DNA of 64,000 nt from Rubrivivax sp. (GCA_027484825.1 JAIXSE010000032.1:62001-126000); one strand, 5' to 3'. Positions 36,633-45,435 are shown, numbered from the stretch's first letter. Program-made: numbers and translations. The notes: generated from the sequence alone by a model not told the origin.

Positions 36633-36682
36633 ACACCTGTTCCGCGTTCAGACAGCCGGAACAGGTGTTCCACGATGGAACA
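36633..36682. promoter_or_regulatory. Putative activator binding sites (TGTTCC inverted repeats)
   Basis: ACACCTGTTCCG (36633-36644) and CGGAACAGGTGT (36657-36668) are a perfect 12-bp inverted repeat; an overlapping pair TGTTCC/GGAACA follows at 36666-36682. They lie 125-190 bp upstream of the sigma-54 promoter, the usual distance for an enhancer-type upstream activating sequence, and 60 bp before the regulator gene's own start. Confidence 0.6.
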
Positions 36683-36738
36683 GTGCGGGGCCTGGACGCT
36701 GCGGCATCTGGGCATCAACCGCCACCAGGAGACAAGCG

Positions 36739-39306
36739 ATGTCCAAGACCTCGATCGCCGCCGTGGCGCCGAGCCGGCTGCGCGCCGCCCGGCGGGAATT
36801 GCTGGAGACGGGCGAGCTGCGCCTGAATCTCCCGGACGCCGGCCTGTGCCGCAGCTGGCTGCGCAGCCATGCGGCCGGGCTGAGCCCGGTCGGGCGCACG
36901 CCGGGGGCGCCGCATGCATCGTCGGCGCAGCTGATGCGGGCGCTGGAGCAGCAGCATGAGCTGGTGGCGCATGCGCGGCCGGTGATGCAGGACCTGTTCG
37001 CCCAGACCCGGGACAGTGACGGGCTGGTCATCCTCTCCGACGGCCAGGGCTTGCTTTTGCAGGCCCTGGGAGACGGCCGGTTTGTGGACCGTGCGCAGCG
37101 GGTGGCGCTGCGGCCAGGGGCGATCTGGGATGAGCGATGGCGCGGCACCAATGCCATCGGCACCGCGCTGGTGGAGCGGCGACCCGTGGCGGTGATGGGC
37201 GGCGAGCACTATCTGGAGCGCAATGGGTTTCTCAGTTGCACCGCCGCGCCGATTCGCGATCCGCAGGGGCGGGTGCTGGGGGTGCTGGATATTTCTGGCG
37301 AGCAGCGCAGCTTTCATCGGCATACGCTGGCGCTGGTGAGGATGGCCGCACGGTCGGTGGAACACCGGCTGTTTCACACGCGGCATGCCGACGCGCTGCG
37401 GCTGCAAGTGCATCTGCATCGCGAAGGACTGGGGACGGCCGGAGAGGGCCTGCTGGCGGTCAGCGAAGCGGGCTGGATCATCGGCGCCAATGAGACGGCG
37501 CTGGGCTGGCTGGGCGCGGAAGCGGCCCGGTCGCTGCGGCTGGAGGCGGTGCTGCCCATGGAGTGGCCGGCACTGCTGGGCTGGGCCTGCATGGACGACG
37601 CCGCGCCGCAGTTGATCCGGAGAGACGGCGACCCAGCGGCCTTGTGGATGCGGGCGGTTGTGCCTGCGGCGTGGCGTCGGCGGGTGGTGGGGCTTGGGGA
37701 GGGGCGGATCGGTGGCCCTGGGGACGACCTTGGGAGCGGTGCTTGGAGCGGCTCGGTTGGCAGCGGGACTGCTGGGTCCGGTGGCCCAGCGCACGGTGGC
37801 GGGGCCATCGGCCTTGCCTCGGTCACCGTCACAGCCACAGCTAAAGCCCATTCCAGCGCCGCCTCCGACCGCGCTGTTACGGCCACGTCAAGCACGACAT
37901 CCGACGTCGACACCAGCACCAGCAACGACACCAGCACCCGCACCGGCACCCGCACCGGCACAGGCACTGGCGCCAATGCCAATGCCAATGCCAAAACCGA
38001 CGCTGACGCTGACGCTGACGCTGACGCTGACGCTGACGCTGGCACCGACACCGACGCCGACACCGACGCCCACAGCGAATTCATCGACGCCTCCCATGCC
38101 CTCCCACGCGCGGACCACCCGATCACCGGCTTCGACGTGCGTGGACTTTCAGCAGCCGTGTCTGCCCGGACGCAGCCACTGACACCCCTCTCCACATGGC
38201 AATCGGCGCACGAAGCCATGCCCGGCGTGCGTCCTGACCCCGACCTGCCGCCCGCGCTGGCCGCGCTGCATCTGGGAGACCCGGCGATGCATCAATTGCT
38301 GCGTCGGTTGCACAAGGTGCTGGACAAGCCCATTGCGCTGCTGCTGCAAGGGGAATCCGGCGTGGGCAAGGACGTGCTGGCCCGCGCCGTGCACGACAGC
38401 GGCTCGCGCTGCAAAGGCCCCTACGTGGCGGTCAACTGCGCGGCGCTTCCGGAAGGGCTGATCGAAGCGGAACTGTTTGGCTACCGCGGTGGCGCGTTCA
38501 CCGGCGCCTCCCGCGATGGTGCGACCGGGCGGCTGCGGCAGGCCCATGGCGGCACCTTGTTCCTGGATGAGATCGGCGACATGCCTGTGTCGCTTCAAGC
38601 CCGTCTGCTGCGTGTGCTGCAGGACCGGCAGGTGCAGCCGCTGGGCGGGGGCGCCGCAGTGAGCGTGGATGTGCAGCTGATCTGCGCCAGCCACCGTCCG
38701 CTGCGCGAGATGGTCGAGCAGGGACGCTTCCGGGAGGATCTGTACTACCGCATCAACGGATTGACCGTGACGGTGCCGCCGCTGCGCGCGCGGACTGACC
38801 TGGCTGCGCTCGTGCAGCGCCTGCTGCCGCGGGTGGCGCCGCGAGTGGCGCCGCAGGTGTCGTGCGACGTCGGCGTGGCGCCGGCACTTATGGAGGCACT
38901 GCTTCGATATCCGTGGCCCGGCAACATCAGGCAGCTGGAGCAGGCGCTGCGGGTGGCGGTAGCGATGCTGGAACCGTGGGAGCGGGAGATCCAGGCCGAG
39001 CATCTGCCTGAAGACCTTCAAGCGGCGCTCGAGGCGCAGGCTGACTCGCAGGCGCGGGCGTGCAGACAGATGCAGTCCAGCGCCAACTCCAACCGTGATC
39101 CCAATTCCAACCTCGCCCCCAACTCCAGCGCCATCGCCCCCGCCCCCGCCCCCGCCAACGCCAACCCCAACCCATCCTCCGCCGCCCTCCGCCAGCACGC
39201 GCAGGCCCATGTGCGCCAGGTGTTGACCGAGTGCGACGGCAACGTGTCAGAGGCGGCCCGCCGTCTGGGCATCGGGCGCAACACCCTCTACAGGATGCTG
39301 CGTTGA
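36739..39306 (+). CDS. AcoR-family sigma-54-dependent transcriptional activator
   Basis: An 855-residue regulator: GAF-type sensor region (RWRGTNAIGTALVERRPVAVMGGEHY near residue 135), a PAS-like part, then an AAA+ domain with Walker A GESGVGKD, the sigma-54 contact GAFTGA, Walker B GGTLFLDEIGDMP and YRINGLTVTVPPLR, and a C-terminal Fis-type HTH (NVSEAARRLGIGRNTLYRML). It is about 200 residues longer than usual. The excess is a low-complexity linker from about 325 to 460, with (AN)n and (AD)n tracts, plus an Asn/Ser/Pro/Ala linker before the HTH. ATG 36739 has AGGAGA. Likely activates the divergent aldehyde dehydrogenase. Confidence 0.92.
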   Translation: MSKTSIAAVAPSRLRAARRELLETGELRLNLPDAGLCRSWLRSHAAGLSPVGRTPGAPHASSAQLMRALEQQHELVAHARPVMQDLFAQTRDSDGLVILSDGQGLLLQALGDGRFVDRAQRVALRPGAIWDERWRGTNAIGTALVERRPVAVMGGEHYLERNGFLSCTAAPIRDPQGRVLGVLDISGEQRSFHRHTLALVRMAARSVEHRLFHTRHADALRLQVHLHREGLGTAGEGLLAVSEAGWIIGANETALGWLGAEAARSLRLEAVLPMEWPALLGWACMDDAAPQLIRRDGDPAALWMRAVVPAAWRRRVVGLGEGRIGGPGDDLGSGAWSGSVGSGTAGSGGPAHGGGAIGLASVTVTATAKAHSSAASDRAVTATSSTTSDVDTSTSNDTSTRTGTRTGTGTGANANANAKTDADADADADADADAGTDTDADTDAHSEFIDASHALPRADHPITGFDVRGLSAAVSARTQPLTPLSTWQSAHEAMPGVRPDPDLPPALAALHLGDPAMHQLLRRLHKVLDKPIALLLQGESGVGKDVLARAVHDSGSRCKGPYVAVNCAALPEGLIEAELFGYRGGAFTGASRDGATGRLRQAHGGTLFLDEIGDMPVSLQARLLRVLQDRQVQPLGGGAAVSVDVQLICASHRPLREMVEQGRFREDLYYRINGLTVTVPPLRARTDLAALVQRLLPRVAPRVAPQVSCDVGVAPALMEALLRYPWPGNIRQLEQALRVAVAMLEPWEREIQAEHLPEDLQAALEAQADSQARACRQMQSSANSNRDPNSNLAPNSSAIAPAPAPANANPNPSSAALRQHAQAHVRQVLTECDGNVSEAARRLGIGRNTLYRMLR
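37960..38075 (+). repeat. Hexanucleotide repeat tract encoding (Ala-Asn)n and (Ala-Asp)n
   Basis: Tandem copies of the six-base unit GACGCT, preceded by GCCAAT and followed by GACACC-type units, encode dipeptide repeats inside the AcoR-type regulator. Unit number can change in steps of two residues without breaking the frame. Confidence 0.85.
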
Positions 39307-39684
39307 GCCACAGCGGGGCCGTGCGCCCGCCCCTGTCCGGCGTCCGTGTCAGACGTTGACTGACACGCCTTTGCTGGATCCTCCGAGGGGTCATGGCGGC
39401 ATCCTGGACTGTTCCGCGCCCATACCGGGGCGTAATCTTCAACCCATGCGGAACGGAAATGGTGGCTGAACCGCAGAGGCGCAAGCCGGACGACTTTGAG
39501 GTGATGGGCAAGGGATAGGGCGGACTTCTCGCGGAGGTCCGCCCTTCGTCTTTGTGCGGTGCCGGTGCTGGTGCGGTGGTTGTGCGGGGCTTGTGCGGTG
39601 CCGTCACCACAGTCTTGAGCGGCGTGCCGGGCTTTCCCTTCCGGGAGCAGCGGACTTGGCCAGCTCCCCGCACAATCCGGGCCC
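39307..39684. other. Intergenic region before mntH
   Basis: A 378-bp gap. A hairpin at 39518-39544 (see next entry) is the only strong feature. I looked for a yybP-ykoY manganese riboswitch, expected before some mntH genes, and saw no GGGGAGTAGC core. A GACGTTGACTGAC stretch and an AT-poor background give no clear promoter. Confidence 0.5.
39518..39553 (+). terminator. Terminator-like hairpin between the AcoR-type gene and mntH
   Basis: GGGCGGACTTC pairs with GAGGTCCGCCC (11 bp, one G-T wobble) around TCGCG and is followed by TTCGTCTTTG. It either ends the activator transcript or acts as an attenuator 130 bp before mntH. Confidence 0.6.
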
Positions 39685-41007
39685 ATGTTCCGTCTTCCCA
39701 CCACGGCCACCGCGCCGTTCTGCCCCTCCGAAGTCCACGGCTCGATTCCGCTGCCGACCCACGGCCCGCTGTGGCGCCGCCTGCTGAAGGTGGCCGGCCC
39801 CGGCCCGCTGGTGTCGGTCGGCTACATGGACCCCGGCAACTGGGCCACCGACATCGAGGCCGGCTCCCGCTTCGGCCATGCGCTGCTGTGGGTGGTCCTG
39901 GCCTCCAGTCTTGCAGCGATGGTGCTGCAGACCTTGTCCCTGCGGCTGGGCATCGTCACTCAGATGGACCTGGCCCAGGCCTGCCGGGCGCGCTACAGCC
40001 GTCCGGTCAACCTCAGCCTGTGGGTCATGGCCGAGCTGGCCATCATTGCCTGCGACGTGGCCGAGGTGCTGGGAACGGCGCTGGCCCTGCATCTGCTGTT
40101 TGGCATGTCGCTGATGAGCGGGGTGGCGCTGGCGGCTCTGGACACGCTGATCGTGCTGGGGCTCAAGGGCCGCGGTTTCCGTCAGGTGGAGGCCATCATC
40201 CTCGGGCTGGTGATGACCATCGGCGTGTGCTTTGCCGTGCAACTGGTGCTGGTGGGGCCGGACTGGCAGGCGGTTGCGCAAGGCTTCGTGCCCAATGGGC
40301 TGGCGGTGCATGACCGCCACGCGCTGCTGCTGGCCATCGGCATCCTGGGCGCGACGGTGATGCCGCACAACCTCTATCTGCATTCCTCCATCGTCCAGAC
40401 GCGGCGCATCGGTCGATCAGCGGCGGAGCTGCGCGACGGTCTGCGGCTGTGCACCTTCGACACGCTGGTGTCGCTGTCGCTCGCGCTGCTCATCAATGCC
40501 GCCATCCTCACCCTGGCCGCCACCGCCTTTCATGCCAAGGGGCATACCGAGGTGACGGAGATCCAGGACGCCTATCACCTGCTGGACCCGCTGGTGGGGA
40601 GCACGCTGGCGTCGCTGCTGTTCGGCATCGCGCTGCTGGCGGCGGGGCAGAGCTCCACCTTCACCGGCACCATTGCGGGGCAGGTGCTGATGGAAGGCTT
40701 TCTGAAGCTGAAGATTCCCTGCTGGCAACGACGGCTGGCAACGCGCGCGATTGCGCTGGTGCCGGCGTTCCTGGGGGTGTGGTGGCTGGGGGAGGGCGGC
40801 GTGGGGCGGCTGCTGGTGGCCAGCCAGGTGGTGCTGAGCCTGCAGTTGCCGTTTGCCATGTGGCCGCTCATCCGGATGACCGGGGATGCGTCGTTGATGG
40901 GGCGCTTTGCCAACGGGCCCTGGCTGCGCGGCACGGCTTGGACGATCTTCGGCGCGGTGAGCGTGGCGAATGTGGCGCTGCTGGCGTCGCTGGTGGGAGT
41001 GATCTGA
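39685..41007 (+). CDS. mntH: Nramp-family divalent metal (Mn2+/Fe2+) transporter
   Basis: Proton-coupled metal importer of 440 residues with about eleven helices. Key motifs are GYMDPGNWATD in TM1 (metal-binding Asp and Asn) and GATVMPHNLYLHSS in TM6 (metal-binding Met and His), both intact, plus the loop GQSSTFTGTIAGQ. ATG 39685 puts about 25 polar residues before TM1. Inner membrane. Convergent with chrA. Confidence 0.95.
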   Translation: MFRLPTTATAPFCPSEVHGSIPLPTHGPLWRRLLKVAGPGPLVSVGYMDPGNWATDIEAGSRFGHALLWVVLASSLAAMVLQTLSLRLGIVTQMDLAQACRARYSRPVNLSLWVMAELAIIACDVAEVLGTALALHLLFGMSLMSGVALAALDTLIVLGLKGRGFRQVEAIILGLVMTIGVCFAVQLVLVGPDWQAVAQGFVPNGLAVHDRHALLLAIGILGATVMPHNLYLHSSIVQTRRIGRSAAELRDGLRLCTFDTLVSLSLALLINAAILTLAATAFHAKGHTEVTEIQDAYHLLDPLVGSTLASLLFGIALLAAGQSSTFTGTIAGQVLMEGFLKLKIPCWQRRLATRAIALVPAFLGVWWLGEGGVGRLLVASQVVLSLQLPFAMWPLIRMTGDASLMGRFANGPWLRGTAWTIFGAVSVANVALLASLVGVI

Positions 41008-41032
41008 GTCGGTGGATTGACGGATTGCACAA

Positions 41033-41053
41033 GCCAGCCGGTGGATGGCTGGC
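41033..41053. terminator. Hairpin between convergent mntH and chrA
   Basis: GCCAGCC and GGCTGGC form a seven-base stem around GGTGGAT, 26 bp after mntH. No T-run; weak candidate for transcript end. Confidence 0.3.
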
Positions 41054-41112
41054 GTGGGGCTCGCTGTTCACTGTTGCGATAGGCTGGCTCACGGCGTCGG
41101 ACCGTGCCGGTC

Positions 41113-42693
41113 TCAAGGATGTTGGAGCACCGCCAATGCCGCGCCCGCAGCCGCCGTCAGCACCACCAAAAGAACCGGCGACCACCGAAACCGCATCAGC
41201 AGCAGCGCAGCCACGGCTGCCATCAGGCCGTCCAGCGGGTGCTGGAGGGCACTGGTGCCCACCGGTGTGATCAGCGCAGCGCCCAGCAGCCCCACGACGG
41301 CAGCATTGATCCCCGCCAGGGCGTCACGCACGCGTGGCCGCTGACGCAGGGCATGCCAGAAGGGCAGAGCGCCCAGCAGCGTGAGCCAGGCGGGCGCAAA
41401 GATCGCTGCCAGCAGGAGCAGGGCGCCCAGCCACGGACTGGTGACGCCGGGCATCGTCAAGGTGGCACCCAGATAGGCGGCGAAGGTGAACAGCGGTCCC
41501 GGTACGGCTTGCGCAGCGCCGTAGCCGGCCAGGAACTGCTCCAGACTCATCCAGCCGGGCTGCACCAGACCCGCTTCCAGCATCGGCAGCACCACATGGC
41601 CTCCGCCGAACACCATGGCGCTGGCGCGGTAGCAGACCCAGAGCGCGCCCCATAGCCGCGAGCCGCTCTCGTGCGCGGCCAGGAAGAGCCCGCCCATCAG
41701 GACCACGAAAGCGAGCAGTGCGAGAAGACCTGTGCGGCGACTGACGGTTGCCAGGCCCGTGTCAACCACGGGGCCGTGAGCCGTTTGTGGGCGAGAACCT
41801 GGATCCGCATCCGCATCCGCATCCGCATCCGCATCTTCATCGGCACTGGCACTGGCACTGGCACTGGCACTGGCGCCGACACCAGCACCAGCACCGGCAC
41901 CGGCACCGGCACCGGCGCCGGCGCCGGCGCCTGGGGCCAGCCCAGCGGCTTTATTGCCCCTGTTGAACCTGCCGCCCAACAGCCAAAGCCCGGCGACAGC
42001 TCCCAGCACCAAAGCCCCCGGCTGGCCGATGGCCGCAGGCAGAAGCAGCACCAGAAGCGCAGCAGCAATCGCCAGCAGCTGTCGCGGCCGATCCGGACAC
42101 AGACTGCGCGCCATCCCCCAGACGGCCTGCGCGACCACCGCCACCGCCAGCACCTTCAGCCCGTGCAAGGCGCCCGCGGCCCATACCGCGGTGCCCCGTT
42201 GAATCCCCAATGCCACCAGCGTCAGCAGCAGGGCCGACGGCGCGGTAAACCCCAGCCACGCCGCCAACGCGCCGGCGCTCCCCGCCCGCTGCAGGCCCAG
42301 ACCGATGCCCACCTGACTGCTGGTCGGACCCGGCAGGCACTGGCACAGGGCGACCAGATCGGCATAGTCGGCCTCGGTCAGCCAGCGTCGTCGGTCGACG
42401 AACTCCGCCCTGAAATACCCCAGGTGCGCCACGGGTCCACCGAAGGAGCTCAGGCCGAGCACCAGGAAGGCCCACAGCACCTCCGGCCAGCGACCTGCGG
42501 GGGGCCGCTGAGACGATGGAGGCAGTGGCGATGACGGTGAAGTCAAAGGCGAAGGAGCAGGCGAAGTTGACGCCGCGGGAGGGGATGACATGGAAGAGGT
42601 GCGCACAGAGGGCCTGGGCGGCAGCGACGATACAGGCGGGACGGAGGACGAAGGCGGCATCGGCATCGACAGCATCTGCGGGAGCGACGGCAT
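41113..42693 (-). CDS. chrA: Chromate transporter, two-domain (long-chain) ChrA
   Basis: A 526-residue protein with two CHR domains: the first has FLVLGLSSFGGPVAHLGYFR and LCQCLPGPTSSQVGIGLG, the second YRASAMVFGGGHVVLPMLE and YGAAQAVPGPLFTFAAYLGA. The family exports chromate and occurs widely. Between the domains lies a low-complexity insert of Gly-Ala, Ser-Ala and Asp-Ala dipeptides. The first 60 residues are Pro/Ser-rich; ATG 42693 is the earliest good start but one of the later Met residues may be the real one. Confidence 0.9.
   Translation of the reverse strand: MPSLPQMLSMPMPPSSSVPPVSSLPPRPSVRTSSMSSPPAASTSPAPSPLTSPSSPLPPSSQRPPAGRWPEVLWAFLVLGLSSFGGPVAHLGYFRAEFVDRRRWLTEADYADLVALCQCLPGPTSSQVGIGLGLQRAGSAGALAAWLGFTAPSALLLTLVALGIQRGTAVWAAGALHGLKVLAVAVVAQAVWGMARSLCPDRPRQLLAIAAALLVLLLPAAIGQPGALVLGAVAGLWLLGGRFNRGNKAAGLAPGAGAGAGAGAGAGAGAGVGASASASASASADEDADADADADADPGSRPQTAHGPVVDTGLATVSRRTGLLALLAFVVLMGGLFLAAHESGSRLWGALWVCYRASAMVFGGGHVVLPMLEAGLVQPGWMSLEQFLAGYGAAQAVPGPLFTFAAYLGATLTMPGVTSPWLGALLLLAAIFAPAWLTLLGALPFWHALRQRPRVRDALAGINAAVVGLLGAALITPVGTSALQHPLDGLMAAVAALLLMRFRWSPVLLVVLTAAAGAALAVLQHP
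41800..41935 (-). repeat. Hexanucleotide repeats coding the ChrA inter-domain linker
   Basis: Tandem GCATCC, GGCACT and GGCACC/GGCGCC units (this strand) encode (DA)n, (SA)n and (GA)n in ChrA. They are in frame and the flanking CHR domains are intact. Confidence 0.85.
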
Positions 42694-42864
42694 GGGGCGG
42701 ATTGTGGTCAGGCTCTGTGACCCTGCAACATCTGGCTCGGTGGCGTTTTGGTAACCTGCGAGCCGTGGCCGCTGGATGTCCGGTGGCGCGTCCTCGGCAC
42801 GTCCCGCGTGCCCCTCATGTTCCGACGGGGTCTCCACCGCTCGAACAATCCGACTGGAGATCCC

Positions 42865-43611
42865 ATGACCGTTGAATCCGAAGACGACATCGTTGGCCTC
42901 AAGCGCATCGGGCGCATTGTGTCCCTGGTGCTGCATGAACTGCTGGAGACCGCCGAGCCGGGCATGACCACGCTGGAGCTGGACCGCCTGGGCGGTCAGC
43001 TGCTGGAGCAGCACGGCGCCCGCTCCGCGCCGAAGCTGACCTACGACTTCCCCGGCTTCACCTGCATCAGCATCAATGAGGAAGCGGCCCATGGCATTCC
43101 CGGCGGCCGGGTGATCCGCGCGGGCGACGTGCTGAACGTGGACGTGTCGGCCGAGCTGGGCGGATATTTCGCGGACACCGGCGGCACCCGTGTCATCCCG
43201 CCCACCAATCCGCAGAAGACTCGTCTGTGTCATGCCACCCGCACGGCGCTGGAGCAGGCCATGAAGCAGGCGCGGGCCGGCCAGCCGATCAGTGGCATTG
43301 GTGCGGCCATCGAGCGGGTCGCCAAGACCTACGGTTTCAAGATCATCGAGAACCTGGGCAGCCACGGCGTCGGCCGCGCCCTGCATGAGGCGCCGGAACA
43401 CATCCCCGGCTACTTCGACCCGAAGGACAAGCGACTGCTTCAGGAAGGCATGGTCATCACCATCGAGCCCTTCCTCTCCACCAAGAGCCGCATCGTCAAC
43501 GAGACCGATGACGGCTGGACCCTGGTCGGCGTGCCGGGCAACCTGTCTGCGCAGTATGAGCACACGATGATCATCACGCAGGGCGATCCGATTGTGGTGA
43601 CGCAGCACTGA
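42865..43611 (+). CDS. map: Methionine aminopeptidase, type I
   Basis: Removes initiator Met from nascent proteins. The five metal ligands are visible: Asp in NVDVSAELGGYFADTGGT (two), His in NLGSHGVGRALHEAP, Glu in ITIEPF and Glu in QYEHTMIIT. It lacks the N-terminal zinc-binding extension seen in eukaryotic forms. ATG 42865 gives 248 residues. As it is not beside rpsB, it is possibly a second copy. Next to gph with a ten-base gap. Confidence 0.93.
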   Translation: MTVESEDDIVGLKRIGRIVSLVLHELLETAEPGMTTLELDRLGGQLLEQHGARSAPKLTYDFPGFTCISINEEAAHGIPGGRVIRAGDVLNVDVSAELGGYFADTGGTRVIPPTNPQKTRLCHATRTALEQAMKQARAGQPISGIGAAIERVAKTYGFKIIENLGSHGVGRALHEAPEHIPGYFDPKDKRLLQEGMVITIEPFLSTKSRIVNETDDGWTLVGVPGNLSAQYEHTMIITQGDPIVVTQH

Positions 43612-43621
43612 TGGATGGCCC

Positions 43622-44293
43622 ATGACCATGCTTGAACCCACCCCGACAGGCTTCATGATCGACCTGGACGGCACGATGGTGGACACACTGGGCGACTTTG
43701 TCGCGGTGCTGTCCCAGGTGCTGGACGACCTGGCGTTGCCGCGTGTCTCCCGGGTCTTCGTTGAACACACCATCGGCCAGGGCAGTGAACACCTGATCCG
43801 CAGCGTGCTGCACGAGGTGGGCGGGCGGCAGGATCAGTATGAGCAGGCGTGGGCGCTCTACCAGCGTCACTACGCAGTGCTCAACGGTGAGCATGCCGAC
43901 GTCTTCCCGGGCGTGGAAGAGGGGCTGCGGCGGATCCGTGCCCTGGGCCTGCCGATGGCCTGCCTGACCAACAAGCCGGCTGCCTTTGCGCGTGATCTGC
44001 TCAAGCGAAAAGGGCTGGATGGGTATTTCGACCGCGTGTTTGGCGGTGACGACTTCGAACGCAAAAAGCCGGACCCTCTGCCACTGCTCAAGACCTGTGA
44101 GGCGCTGGGCACGTCACCCGCAACCACCTGGATGGTGGGCGACTCCAGCAACGATGCGAAGGCAGCGCATGCAGCCGGATGCCCCGTGGCCCTGGTGAGC
44201 TACGGCTACAACCACGGCCAGCCGATTCGCGAGGTTCCCGCTCACCGCTACCTGGACCGGCTCGATCAGCTGTTCGCGACGGACGACGCCTGA
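43622..44293 (+). CDS. gph: Phosphoglycolate phosphatase-like HAD hydrolase
   Basis: HAD-superfamily phosphatase of 223 residues. Motif I is FMIDLDGTMVDT (nucleophile Asp), motif II CLTNKP, motif III Lys in RKKPDPLP, and motif IV MVGDSSNDAKAA. The helical cap lies between motifs I and II. It probably removes phosphate from 2-phosphoglycolate. Its place upstream of the trp operon is common in beta- and gammaproteobacteria, although here another gene separates them. Confidence 0.92.
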   Translation: MTMLEPTPTGFMIDLDGTMVDTLGDFVAVLSQVLDDLALPRVSRVFVEHTIGQGSEHLIRSVLHEVGGRQDQYEQAWALYQRHYAVLNGEHADVFPGVEEGLRRIRALGLPMACLTNKPAAFARDLLKRKGLDGYFDRVFGGDDFERKKPDPLPLLKTCEALGTSPATTWMVGDSSNDAKAAHAAGCPVALVSYGYNHGQPIREVPAHRYLDRLDQLFATDDA

Positions 44294-44303
44294 ACGCTGA
44301 GAA

Positions 44304-44332
44304 CGGGGACCCAGCGCTGCGCCGGGTCCCTG
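44304..44332. terminator. Hairpin between convergent gph and the exported CHI-like gene
   Basis: GGGACCC (44306-44312) and GGGTCCC (44324-44330) pair around a GC-rich loop that can itself fold. It fills the 44-bp gap between two stops. No T-run. Confidence 0.45.
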
Positions 44333-44337
44333 TGCCG

Positions 44338-45027
44338 TCACTTCCCGCCGAGCAGCGCCGTCTTCAGCCCGTTGTCCGCCGGGGACTTGCCCAGCCAGAT
44401 CTTCAGCAGCAGGTTGAAGAACGCCGGCTCCTTGATGGCCTCGCCCGGCATCGGCTTGCCGTTGACGAACACCACAGTGCCGGTTCCGGGGATGTAGTCC
44501 ACCCCGAACGACTCCCCGGTGTTGAGCTTCTTCTTCTGCACAAAGATCTCGGACATGCGCAGCACGCCGTTGATGGCGCTGGCGAACTCCGCCGGCGTGG
44601 CGTTCTGCTCCATGCCCTTGGTGAACAGCTTGCCCAGTTCTTCGCCGTCAATGTCCCGCAGCATCTGGATGTAGAGCCGCTTGGGCCCGGCATTCGCCAG
44701 CACCCCGTCCGGCGTATTGGCCCGCGAGGTCAGATACAGCCCCGCCGTATAGACCTTGAAAATCGCCTTGTAGCGGATGCCCGCGCCGTTGAGCACCAGC
44801 TTCTGCCCGGCCACCTCCGCCTGACCGTCGTACTTCACGCCGGCCACTTCGATGGGATGGGGCACCGGTGCCGGCGCGGCAGCGGCTGCAGGCGCCGTGA
44901 CCGTGCCGGACGCCGAGGGCGACGTGGTGCCCGAAGCGCTGGACCCCGCCGGTGCCTGACCGTGGGCCGACATCGACAGCAGGGACAAGGCCGCAACAGC
45001 AGAAGCGGCCACCTTGGTAAGTCTCAT
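44338..45027 (-). CDS. Exported chalcone-isomerase-like protein
   Basis: A 229-residue protein with a signal peptide (VAASAVAALSLLSMSAHGQ) and an Ala/Ser/Pro linker. The rest matches the bacterial chalcone-isomerase-like fold: EVAGVKYDGQAEVAGQKLVLNGAGIRYK, FKVYTAGLYLT, KRLYIQMLRDIDGEELGKLFTKGM and GTGTVVFVNGKPMPG. Bacterial members are not proven isomerases and probably bind ligands in the periplasm. ATG 45027 has GGAGAG upstream. Confidence 0.9.
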   Translation of the reverse strand: MRLTKVAASAVAALSLLSMSAHGQAPAGSSASGTTSPSASGTVTAPAAAAAPAPVPHPIEVAGVKYDGQAEVAGQKLVLNGAGIRYKAIFKVYTAGLYLTSRANTPDGVLANAGPKRLYIQMLRDIDGEELGKLFTKGMEQNATPAEFASAINGVLRMSEIFVQKKKLNTGESFGVDYIPGTGTVVFVNGKPMPGEAIKEPAFFNLLLKIWLGKSPADNGLKTALLGGK

Positions 45028-45163
45028 GTCTCTCTCCTTCCTCCTCGAGGATCGGCCGGCTCCGCACCTCGACATCACCCATGGCGGACCGGCTCTGCAA
45101 GAGAGTATGCGGGATGGGCAAGCCCGAACACATCGGGAGTCATCCTGCTACACTGCCACCACT

Positions 45164-45244
45164 ATGTTCATCACGCGCAAGCACATCAAGGGGTCGAACG
45201 ACCGGGGAGCCTGGCCCTGGCGACGCCCGCACGACTTCACCTGA
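45164..45244 (+). CDS. trpL: Trp operon leader peptide (26 codons, two Trp)
   Basis: ATG 45164 opens a 26-codon frame ending RGAWPWRRPHDFT and a stop at 45242-45244. Two Trp codons separated by Pro fit a transcription-attenuation leader. A TACACT box lies just upstream at 45149-45154. Downstream, CGCCTGTTG (45262-45270) can pair with CAACAGGCG (45352-45360), and CCTCAGG (45301-45307) with CCTGAG (45362-45367). These pairings cross each other and could be alternatives. I do not see a standard terminator with a T-run, so the exact attenuation mechanism is open. Confidence 0.72.
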   Translation: MFITRKHIKGSNDRGAWPWRRPHDFT

Positions 45245-45435
45245 AGCCGCCTGCTGCTTGCCGCCTGTTGTCCCTCCTTCGCGGATCCCCTGATCCCGGA
45301 CCTCAGGCTACCGTCATCCCCTTCTGCACCCGCACAAGCTCGGGGCAGGTCCAACAGGCGACCTGAGACGACGCACGCGTGTGCCGGATGCCGCCTGAGG
45401 CGGTCCTCCACGCGTCTGACATGAGGTTTGACGAC

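Noticed and set aside
37960-38075. CRISPR-like or satellite array
   Set aside because: Six-base units in frame inside a coding sequence, no spacers.
39307-39684. Manganese (yybP-ykoY) riboswitch before mntH
   Set aside because: GGGGCGTAATC was considered, but the conserved GGGGAGTAGC core and partner strands were not found.
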